DNA from: Rhodobacteraceae bacterium UBA996
GTDB taxonomy: Bacteria > Pseudomonadota > Alphaproteobacteria > Rhodobacterales > Rhodobacteraceae
Length of the DNA stretch: 7,536 nt
Direction of reading: 5' to 3'
Assembly (NCBI GenBank): GCA_002291955.1
Contig: DBBA01000247.1
Coordinates: 2,093 to 9,628 of the forward strand
Shown in pieces: positions 1 through 5,574 of this stretch. A program made the translations under genes and the position numbers. Position 1 is the first letter of the stretch. Every line of letters starts with the position of its first letter. Under the pieces are notes generated by a model. It searched no databases. It saw only the letters and a program-made list of their open reading frames with translations, and was not told where the DNA came from.

Positions 1-209
1 GTGATGCGGGCGGCGGTGATGTCGGCGCTGTCGGTGACGGCCAGGAAGGATGCGCCGTCGGCCGACAGTTCGATCCCGGAAAAGCCGCCGAATGCCGGGT
101 CGCCATCGGCCCAGGTGAAGCTGCCGAGGTAGTCGGCAGCGCCCAAGGAACCGGCAGCAGGCAGGGCGGCAAGGAGGAGGGCGATCAGCGCTGCAGGACG
201 GCGGTGCAT
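1..209 (-). CDS. Secreted phytase-like esterase, N-terminal fragment (cut by the window edge)
   Basis: Only the first 69 codons are present. Reading from the ATG at 209, the protein starts MHRRPAALIALLLAALPAAG, a Sec-type signal peptide with basic residues at 3-4 and a hydrophobic core at about 7-20. Cleavage is likely near residues 23-25 (LGAA), giving a periplasmic or secreted product. The mature start, DYLGSFTW followed by FGGFSGIELSADG and FLAVTDSADI, resembles the first blade of the 'esterase-like activity of phytase' family (PF13449-type beta-propeller). Some members of that family are annotated as phosphoesterases, and the true substrate is usually unknown. The start codon lies inside the end of mepA, with a 25-bp overlap in another frame. 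No clear Shine-Dalgarno precedes it, so translation is probably coupled to mepA. No nearby ATG, GTG or TTG gives a better start that keeps the signal peptide. Family assignment rests on a short stretch. Confidence 0.72.
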   Translation of the reverse strand, partial: MHRRPAALIALLLAALPAAGSLGAADYLGSFTWADGDPAFGGFSGIELSADGASFLAVTDSADITAARI

Positions 210-1042
210 CGCTGCGGCAGGTCGGCGAGCAGGATCTCGCGCCGCGGCTGCGGCGCGGGCGCGTTCGGGTCAGCGGGGGGCGGGTTCAGGATGTCGGCCA
301 CCCACTGGCGCGCGTCGTCGCAGCCGTCGCCCGGGGGCGGGGGGTCCTGATCCTCGCAGATGCCCGCACCCGGCGGGCAGCGCAGGCGGACGTGGAAGTG
401 GCTGTCGTGGCCCCACCAGGGGCGCACCTTGCGCAGCCAGGCACGGTCGCCGGTTTCCGCGTCGCACATGGCGACCTTGGCGCCGGGGAAGATGAAGATG
501 CGGGCCACGTCGGGGTCCTGTGCCGCGGCGCGGAGGATGGCGTGGTGCTGGGGGGTCCAGCCATCGGTGGTATACGCGCCGCGGGTGCGGGCGAGGCTGG
601 GTGAGCCGATCTCCTCGCGCTGGGCGCGGGACAGGTCCAGCCGGTCGGCGGGGCGCAGCCAGATGTCGGCGTCGAGGCCGATCTGGTGGCTGGCGTGCCC
701 GGTCAGCATCGGCCCGCCGCGCGGCTGGCTGAGGTCGCCGATGTACAGGCCGCTCCACCCGGGCTGCGCGGCCGCGTCGCGCGACAGGCGTTCCAGGAAC
801 GCGATCAGGTCGGGGTGGCCCCAGTTGCGGTTGCGCGACAGGCGCATGGCCTGCCAGGTCGGGCCGGTTTCGGGCAGTTGCACCGCGCCGTCGAGGCACC
901 CGCGGGCGTAGGTGCCAAGCGGTTCTGGCGCCCCGCCGCCCGGCCGCATCTCGCGCCCGAACAGTTCCTTGGCGGTCTGGGCGGGCGCGGGCAGCGCCGC
1001 CAGCATCGCGGCGGCCACGCAAAGGGCGCGAAAAAGGGTCAT
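185..1042 (-). CDS. mepA: Penicillin-insensitive murein endopeptidase MepA
   Basis: This 285-residue periplasmic zinc metallopeptidase (peptidase family M74, LAS fold) cleaves D-Ala-meso-DAP cross-links in peptidoglycan. Residues 1-21 form a signal peptide ending APA before Gln22. The zinc and catalytic motifs are complete: GHASHQIGLDADIW at 115-128 supplies His116, His119 and Asp126, and WGHDSHFHVRL at 210-220 supplies His212, His215 and His217. From memory, the E. coli MepA equivalents are 110, 113, 120, 206, 209 and 211, a constant offset of six. Cys193, Cys222, Cys229 and Cys241 also match E. coli disulfide cysteines at that offset. Cys49 and Cys279 are candidates for the third pair, the latter after a proline-rich insertion at about 254-266. 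The start ATG overlaps the stop of the upstream permease gene (ATGA), and the end overlaps the phytase-like gene by 25 bp. Length is typical (E. coli about 274). The enzyme should be active. Confidence 0.95.
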   Translation of the reverse strand: MTLFRALCVAAAMLAALPAPAQTAKELFGREMRPGGGAPEPLGTYARGCLDGAVQLPETGPTWQAMRLSRNRNWGHPDLIAFLERLSRDAAAQPGWSGLYIGDLSQPRGGPMLTGHASHQIGLDADIWLRPADRLDLSRAQREEIGSPSLARTRGAYTTDGWTPQHHAILRAAAQDPDVARIFIFPGAKVAMCDAETGDRAWLRKVRPWWGHDSHFHVRLRCPPGAGICEDQDPPPPGDGCDDARQWVADILNPPPADPNAPAPQPRREILLADLPQRCTAVLQR

Positions 1043-2397
1043 CTGGCGGGCCTGCTTCCGTCCGGGTTGACGAAGCGTAGCAGGATCAGCCCGAGGATGA
1101 ACAGCCCGATGAGCGGAAGGATGCCCGCCCGCGCGCTGCCGGTCAGGTCGGTGACCAGCGCGATCAGGGCGGGCGCGAGGAAGGACGTGGCCTTGCCCGA
1201 CAGGGTATACAGGCCGAACCCCTCGGTCATGCGCGCCTCATCCCCCTGCCGGACCATCATGGTGCGCGACGAGGACTGCACCGTGCCGCCCGCAGCACCG
1301 ATCAGGCAGCCGCAGATGTAGAAGGCGATGTCGGGCAGGCGCGATCCGTCGGCCACCGCGATCCCGAGGACCGAGGTGGGCGTGAGCGTGGCGATGGCGG
1401 CGGTGGTGACGATCAGGATCAGGATCGAGGCGCTGATGACCGGCATCGGGCCACGCGCGGAGTCGATCCGCCCCGCCGCCCAGCAGGCGAGCGCGCCGCA
1501 GATGGCGCCGAGGATGCCGAACACCCCCACATCCGTGACCGACCAGCCGAGCACGCCCAGAGCGTAGATCCCGCCGAAGGTGTAGAGCCCGTTCAGCCCG
1601 TCGCGGTAGAACATCGACGACGCGAGAAAGGCTGAAAGAGACCCGCGTTTGGGAAGCGACCGCAGGGTCTGCCCGAGGTCGGACAACGCCTTCGCGACGG
1701 TGCCCGACCGGGGGGCCGGCGCCTCGCGCACCCACAGGACGAAGGGGATCATGAACAGGACGAACCAGAGCGCTGTGAAGGGACCGACGAAGCGCGTGCC
1801 CTCGCGTGCCTCCGCGTCCAGTCCCAGGGCGGGCGGGTTGCCCAGTAGCGTGGTGCCCGCCGCATTCTCGGCAAACAGCGCCAGCATGACGATCAGCGCG
1901 ACCACGCCCCCGGCGTAGCCCAGCGCCCAGCCGGTGCCCGAGATGCGGCCGATCTGCTCGCGGGACCCCAGCCCGGGGAGCAGCGCGTTGGTGAAGATCG
2001 TCGCGAACTCCATCCCCACCAGCCCGACGCCGAACAGGAACAGGATCAGCGGGACCGAGATCGTCTCGGGGTGGGCGAGCCACAGGCCCGCGGACCCGAT
2101 GACATAGAGGACCGAGAAGCCCCAGATCCACGGCATCCGGCGCCCGCGCGTGTCGGCCACGGCGCCGATGACGGGGGCCAGCAGCGCGATGGCAATGCCG
2201 GTGACGGCCAGCCCCCAGCCCCAGGCAGACTGCGCGGCGGCGCGGGCGGCCTCGGGTGCCATGCCGTCGGTCACCGCGCGGGCCGCGACGATCTCGGCGA
2301 AGTAGGGACCGAAGAGGAAAGTCAGGAGGAGCGTCGAGAACGGCTGGCTGGCCCAGTCGAACATCATCCAGCCGCGGATGCGGTTGCGGTCGGACAT
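1039..2397 (-). CDS. MFS permease of the UMF1 / Atg22-like family
   Basis: This 452-residue inner-membrane protein has about 11-12 hydrophobic segments, for example near 19-39, 60-81, 89-107, 114-137, 155-176, 205-223, 270-286, 288-308, 318-338, 355-373 and 425-441. The opening RGWMMFDWASQPFSTLLLTF (8-27) is a hallmark of the UMF1 family related to yeast Atg22. Further family features are the cytoplasmic loop GAVADTRGRRMPW (78-90) and the conserved SSSRTMMVR (375-383). Yeast Atg22 exports amino acids from the vacuole, while bacterial UMF1 substrates are largely unknown. An AAAGGG sequence about 8 nt before the ATG serves as the Shine-Dalgarno. Its stop codon overlaps the mepA start (ATGA), so the two are translationally coupled. 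That suggests, as inference only, a substrate linked to the cell wall such as a peptide or amino acid. A co-transcribed but unrelated job is equally possible. Confidence 0.88.
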   Translation of the reverse strand: MSDRNRIRGWMMFDWASQPFSTLLLTFLFGPYFAEIVAARAVTDGMAPEAARAAAQSAWGWGLAVTGIAIALLAPVIGAVADTRGRRMPWIWGFSVLYVIGSAGLWLAHPETISVPLILFLFGVGLVGMEFATIFTNALLPGLGSREQIGRISGTGWALGYAGGVVALIVMLALFAENAAGTTLLGNPPALGLDAEAREGTRFVGPFTALWFVLFMIPFVLWVREAPAPRSGTVAKALSDLGQTLRSLPKRGSLSAFLASSMFYRDGLNGLYTFGGIYALGVLGWSVTDVGVFGILGAICGALACWAAGRIDSARGPMPVISASILILIVTTAAIATLTPTSVLGIAVADGSRLPDIAFYICGCLIGAAGGTVQSSSRTMMVRQGDEARMTEGFGLYTLSGKATSFLAPALIALVTDLTGSARAGILPLIGLFILGLILLRFVNPDGSRPAR

Positions 2398-2413
2398 GGG
2401 GCACCCTTTGGTT

Positions 2414-2450
2414 CGCGCGGAATCAGTGAACCCCGCGCGGGTGCCGCGCG
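2414..2450 (-). terminator. Possible weak terminator or attenuator: GC-rich overlapping hairpins
   Basis: Just after the thioesterase stop lies a perfect 7-bp stem with a 3-nt loop: CGCGCGG at 2434-2440 and CCGCGCG at 2444-2450. The same middle segment can instead pair with CGCGCGG at 2414-2420, giving a 7-bp stem with 12-13 nt in the loop. No T-tract follows on the minus strand, so a canonical Rho-independent terminator is not supported. The hairpins could reduce read-through from the thioesterase into the permease operon. GC-rich DNA produces such repeats easily. Confidence 0.3.
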
Positions 2451-2454
2451 CAAG

Positions 2455-2985
2455 TCAGATGGTGGGCGGCCAGGGGCGCTGGCCGTCGGCGGCGATCCAG
2501 GCCTGCGCCCAGTCGGGCAGGGGCGGGCTGTCGGGTGGCTGGCCCATCGCGGCGACGACGGTTGCCGGGGGCACCATCCCGCCGGGTCCGACCACGGCCT
2601 TGCGATACAGACCGTGGGCGGTCACCTCGCCTGCCCGGACCATCGCCTGCTCGATGTACAGGAACCGCGCATCCCAGCCGATGCAGCGGCTGCGCAGGTC
2701 CAGCCGGTCCCAGACCACCACCCGCCGCCGCCAGCGGAAGCTGACGCCGGCCACCGTCAGGCCCCAGCGGTTGACGCGGAGCGTGGTGGCGAGCCCGGTG
2801 CGGATCGACAGCGGGATGCGGCCGAGGTCGAACAGCGTCAATGTGCGGCCGTTGTTCAGTTCCACCCAGGGGTCGAGGTCCCAGGGCAGGCAGGTGACCG
2901 GGGTGACATGGGTGCCGTTCAGGGGCAAGGGCGGCATCCGGCGGGCGCGGGCGCGTTCACGGGCAAGGCGGAGGAACGGGTACAT
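2455..2985 (-). CDS. Acyl-CoA thioesterase-like hotdog-fold protein (4HBT/THEM6-like)
   Basis: I place the start at the ATG at 2985, giving 176 residues beginning MYPFLRLARERARARRMPPL. The frame stays open upstream to 3189, but that extension runs into the divergent yggT gene and lacks family similarity. The core motif CLPWDLDPWVELNNGRTLT (32-50) followed by LFDLGRIPL (51-59) matches the hotdog thioesterase-like family common in Rhodobacteraceae. The conserved NNGR-x3-x-x-DLGR element and the later GWDARFLYIEQAMVR (103-117) strand-helix are both present. Members are presumed to hydrolyse acyl-CoA or related thioesters in the cytoplasm, but this subgroup is essentially uncharacterised. Where many relatives read D-x-N-x-H-M-N-N, this protein reads D-P-W-V-E-L-N-N, so activity is uncertain. 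No strong Shine-Dalgarno is visible. It lies 57 bp upstream of the permease gene on the same strand and may lead that operon. Confidence 0.8.
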   Translation of the reverse strand: MYPFLRLARERARARRMPPLPLNGTHVTPVTCLPWDLDPWVELNNGRTLTLFDLGRIPLSIRTGLATTLRVNRWGLTVAGVSFRWRRRVVVWDRLDLRSRCIGWDARFLYIEQAMVRAGEVTAHGLYRKAVVGPGGMVPPATVVAAMGQPPDSPPLPDWAQAWIAADGQRPWPPTI

Positions 2986-2998
2986 GGGCGCGGCGTGG

Positions 2999-3013
2999 CA
3001 CCCGCGCCGGGTG
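2999..3013. repeat. Short perfect inverted repeat in the divergent intergenic region
   Basis: CACCCG-CGC-CGGGTG forms two perfect 6-bp arms around a 3-base centre, 14 to 28 bases upstream of the thioesterase start. It could be a leader hairpin or an operator half-site pair. At this GC content a chance origin is quite possible. Confidence 0.25.
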
Positions 3014-3040
3014 GCGTCAACCGCAACGCGGCGTCCCGGC

Positions 3041-3069
3041 TTGCAGGCGGCGGTGACGCGGCCTAGGTG
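3041..3069 (+). promoter_or_regulatory. Weak promoter candidate for yggT
   Basis: TTGCAG at 3041-3046 resembles a sigma-70 -35 hexamer. About 17 bases on, TAGGTG at 3064-3069 is a poor -10 match that would start transcription about 20 bases before the yggT ATG. The divergent arrangement requires a promoter somewhere in 2986-3094, but these boxes are weak and the exact site is a guess. Confidence 0.2.
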
Positions 3070-3082
3070 AAGGGCGACCGAT

Positions 3083-3088
3083 GGAGGG
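3083..3088 (+). promoter_or_regulatory. Shine-Dalgarno of yggT
   Basis: GGAGGG sits 6 bases before the ATG at 3095. This is the clearest ribosome binding site in the window. It fixes the first of two nearby ATG codons (3095 and 3101) as the start. Confidence 0.75.
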
Positions 3089-3094
3089 CCGCCG

Positions 3095-3385
3095 ATGCTG
3101 ATGATCCTGCAACTGCTCCAGCTTCTGCTGGACGTCGCGTTCTTCATCATGATCGCGCACATCATCCTCAGTTGGCTGGTGACGTTCAACGTTTTGAACG
3201 TGCGCCAGCCGATCGTGGGCGGCCTGTGGGACGGGCTGAACCGCCTGCTGGAACCCGTCTATGCGCCGATCCGGCGGATGCTGCCGAAAACGGGCGCGCT
3301 GGATCTGGCGCCGCTGGTCGCGTTCATCGCGCTGATCGCGGCGCGCGACATCATCCTGCCAGGGATCGCGCGGGCCGTGCTGTAA
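3095..3385 (+). CDS. yggT: YggT family integral membrane protein
   Basis: This 96-residue protein has two hydrophobic helices, at about residues 2-30 and 69-92, joined by a cytoplasm- or periplasm-facing loop. The loop and second helix carry the family signature LLEPVYAPIRRMLP (51-64) followed by GALDLAPLVAFIAL (67-80), with conserved Glu53, Pro54, Pro58, Arg60, Pro64, Asp70 and Pro73. The YggT/YlmG family (PF02325) is widespread. Relatives have been linked to osmotic stress or potassium phenotypes, cell division site organisation in Gram-positives, and nucleoid distribution in plastids, but the molecular role is unknown. Length is normal for single-repeat members; E. coli YggT has a duplicated form. 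It is divergent from the thioesterase gene and lies 61 bp ahead of recQ on the same strand, so co-transcription is plausible. Confidence 0.92.
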   Translation: MLMILQLLQLLLDVAFFIMIAHIILSWLVTFNVLNVRQPIVGGLWDGLNRLLEPVYAPIRRMLPKTGALDLAPLVAFIALIAARDIILPGIARAVL

Positions 3386-3423
3386 CGGCGGGCCTTGCCC
3401 CCGAAGCGCCCCCGTGATTCCCT

Positions 3424-3447
3424 GCCGCCCCAAGGATAGAGGCGGCA
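3424..3447 (+). promoter_or_regulatory. Hairpin around the recQ ribosome binding site
   Basis: TGCCGCC (3423-3429) is fully complementary to GGCGGCA (3441-3447), the second arm ending on the first base of the recQ ATG. The 11-base loop exposes AAGGA (3432-3436), while the closer AGAGG (3438-3442) is partly inside the stem. Such a fold could lower recQ translation. This is a paper prediction only. Confidence 0.3.
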
Positions 3448-5495
3448 TGACCGATCCCCACGACATCCTGCGCGCGACCTTCGGCTTTCCGGGCTTCCGC
3501 CCGGGGCAGGAGGAGATCGTGCGCGCCGTGGCGGGCGGGCGCGACGTGCTGGCGATCATGCCGACGGGGGGCGGCAAGTCGCTGTGCTTCCAGTTGCCCG
3601 CGCTGATGCGGGGGGGCGTGACGCTGGTGATCTCTCCCCTGATCGCCTTGATGCGGGATCAGGTGCGGGCCCTGCGCGCTGCCGGGGTCGAGGCCGGGGC
3701 GCTGACATCCGCCAACACCGAGGACGAGACCGCCGAGGTGCGGCGCGGGCTGGCGGAGGGGCGGCTGAAGCTGCTGTATCTGGCCCCGGAACGGCTGGGT
3801 TCCTCCGGAACAGTGTCATTCCTGCGCGATGCGGGCGTCGGCCTGATCGCCGTGGACGAGGCGCATTGCATCAGCCAGTGGGGGCATGACTTCCGCCCCG
3901 ATTACCTGCGGATCGGCGCGCTTCGGGCCGCGCTGGACGTGCCGCTGGCGGCGTTCACCGCGACGGCAGACCCCGAGACGCAGGGCGAGATCGTCGCGCG
4001 GCTGTTCGGGGATCGCGTGCCGGACGTGTTCCTGCGCGGCTTCGACCGCCCGAACCTGCGGCTGGCGTTCGTGGCCAAGGACCAGCCGCGGGCGCAGATC
4101 CTGGCCTATGCCGCGGCGCGAAAGGGGCAGTCGGGGATCGTCTATTGCGGGACGCGCGCCAAGACGGAAACGCTGGCGCAGGCGCTGGAAAGTGCGGGCC
4201 ATGCGGCGGCAGCCTATCACGCGGGGCTCGACCCCGATCTGCGGCGCCGGGTCGAGGAGCGGTTCCAGCGCGAGGACGGGTTGATCGTGGTCGCCACCGT
4301 CGCCTTCGGCATGGGGATCGACAAGCCCGACATCCGCTGGGTCGCCCACGCCGACCTGCCCAAGTCGGTCGAGGCGTATTATCAGGAGATCGGCCGCGCG
4401 GGCCGCGACGGGGCGCCGGCGGATACGCTGACGCTGTACGGCGCCGACGATATCCGGTTCCGCCGCACCCAGATCGACGAAGGCGCCGCGCCGATGGACC
4501 GCAAGGCGGCCGACCACGCGCGGCTGAACGCCCTTCTGGGCCTGGCCGAGGCGCAGGGGTGCCGTCGTCAGAGGCTGCTCGCGTATTTCGGGGAAACCCG
4601 GGTCGATCCCTGCGGAAACTGCGATCTGTGCGAACGCCCGCCCGCGCTGTTCGATGGGACGGAAGCGGTGCGCAAGCTGTTGTCGGCGGCGCTGCGCACG
4701 GGCGAATCCTTTGGCGCCGAGCATCTGATCGACGTCCTGCGGGGCGAGGGCACGGACAAGGTCCGCCAGCGGGGCCATGACGGGTTGCCGACGTTCGGCG
4801 TGGGGCGCGACCTGTCCCGGCGGGCCTGGCAGGGGGTGGTGCGGCAGGTGCTGGGGCTGGACCTGCTGCGGCCTGACCCCGAACGCTTCGGCGGCCTGCG
4901 CCTGACCGAGACCGCCCGGCCCGTCCTGCGGGGCGAGGCGCCGGTGACCCTGCGGGTGGACGACGCAAAGGCCGACCGCGCCCCGGTGGTGGCCCGCGCG
5001 CTGGTGGCCGAGGAAGACGCGGGCCTGATGTCGGCGCTGAAGGCCAAGCGCCGGGCGCCGGCCGATGCGCTGGGCGTTCCGGCCTATGTCGTGTTCCCCG
5101 ACCGGACGCTGGCCGAGATGGCCGAACGCCGCCCGGCGACGCTGGACCAGATGGCGGCGATTTCCGGTGTCGGCGCGGTGAAGCTCGACCGCTTCGGGGC
5201 CGAGTTCCTGTCGGTGATCCTGGGTGCCCCGGCGCCTGACCTGCATCCTGCGCGGCGCGCGCTGGCGGGGCAGGACGCGGGTGCCGTGTTCGACCGGCTG
5301 GCCGATGCCAGTCGCCGCCTGTCGCGGGGCGATTGCGGGACGCTGAAGCCCCTGGACTGCACTCCCGCCGTCCTGCGCCGGATCGCGGAGCGGCGGCCGG
5401 GGTCGGTTGCCGACCTGGCCCGCGTGCCGGGCATGGACCCGGCGTGGGTGGACCGGTTCGGCCCGGCCTTTCTGGACGTCATCGCCGCGGACTAG
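3447..5495 (+). CDS. recQ: ATP-dependent 3'-5' DNA helicase RecQ, with extra C-terminal HRDC-like repeat
   Basis: I start at the ATG at 3447 (682 residues, MTDPHDILRATFGF). An in-frame GTG at 3414 has no ribosome site and adds 11 non-conserved residues. RecQ unwinds DNA in recombination repair and stalled-fork processing. Helicase motifs are all visible: motif 0 FPGFRPGQEEI (14-24), Walker A PTGGGKS (39-45, Lys44), Ia SPLIALMRDQ (63-72), Walker B DEAH (137-140) with the aromatic-rich loop SQWGHDFRPDY (143-153), III TAT (171-173), IV IVYCGTR, V ATVAFGMGIDKPD (283-295) and VI QEIGRAGRDG (313-322). The zinc site Cys372, Cys389, Cys392, Cys395 has exactly the E. coli spacing. An RQC winged helix follows (about 405-495). 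One HRDC domain lies at about 522-592 and a second, weaker copy at about 605-680, making it some 70 residues longer than E. coli RecQ (609). It lies downstream of yggT and upstream of a glycosyltransferase of unrelated function. Confidence 0.97.
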   Translation: MTDPHDILRATFGFPGFRPGQEEIVRAVAGGRDVLAIMPTGGGKSLCFQLPALMRGGVTLVISPLIALMRDQVRALRAAGVEAGALTSANTEDETAEVRRGLAEGRLKLLYLAPERLGSSGTVSFLRDAGVGLIAVDEAHCISQWGHDFRPDYLRIGALRAALDVPLAAFTATADPETQGEIVARLFGDRVPDVFLRGFDRPNLRLAFVAKDQPRAQILAYAAARKGQSGIVYCGTRAKTETLAQALESAGHAAAAYHAGLDPDLRRRVEERFQREDGLIVVATVAFGMGIDKPDIRWVAHADLPKSVEAYYQEIGRAGRDGAPADTLTLYGADDIRFRRTQIDEGAAPMDRKAADHARLNALLGLAEAQGCRRQRLLAYFGETRVDPCGNCDLCERPPALFDGTEAVRKLLSAALRTGESFGAEHLIDVLRGEGTDKVRQRGHDGLPTFGVGRDLSRRAWQGVVRQVLGLDLLRPDPERFGGLRLTETARPVLRGEAPVTLRVDDAKADRAPVVARALVAEEDAGLMSALKAKRRAPADALGVPAYVVFPDRTLAEMAERRPATLDQMAAISGVGAVKLDRFGAEFLSVILGAPAPDLHPARRALAGQDAGAVFDRLADASRRLSRGDCGTLKPLDCTPAVLRRIAERRPGSVADLARVPGMDPAWVDRFGPAFLDVIAAD

Positions 5496-5562
5496 ACCCG
5501 CGCCGCGACCGCGATATGGTGACAACCACGGGGCGACCGCCACACCGGCAGGCCGCCCGGAC

Positions 5563-5568
5563 GGGGGG
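5563..5568 (+). promoter_or_regulatory. Possible ribosome binding site supporting a CTG start
   Basis: A run of six G (GGGGGG) lies 6 bases before the CTG at 5575. It can pair, imperfectly, with the anti-Shine-Dalgarno CCUCC. Its spacing is right for initiation at that CTG. G runs are frequent here, so the support is moderate. Confidence 0.35.
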
Positions 5569-5574
5569 CGCGAT

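Noticed and set aside
1238..2404. 388-codon minus-strand frame in the same region as the permease
   Set aside because: It is read in another frame of the permease gene and gives an Arg/His-rich product with no membrane segments, whereas the UMF1 frame has clear family motifs and helices.
2071..3066. 331-codon open frame on the plus strand
   Set aside because: It runs antisense through the permease and thioesterase genes, has low-complexity Gly/Arg/Ala composition, and shows no domain or ribosome site.
2986..3189. 68-codon upstream extension of the thioesterase frame
   Set aside because: It crosses the divergent promoter region and the start of yggT and lacks family similarity. The ATG at 2985 gives the expected domain start.
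3414..3446. GTG start 11 codons upstream for recQ
   Set aside because: No ribosome site precedes it and the added residues are not like RecQ N-termini. The ATG at 3447 has purine-rich AAGGA/AGAGG upstream and leads directly into the helicase domain.
3386..3446. Terminator between yggT and recQ
   Set aside because: No stem followed by a T-run is visible. The only good stem overlaps the recQ start codon, which fits translational control better.
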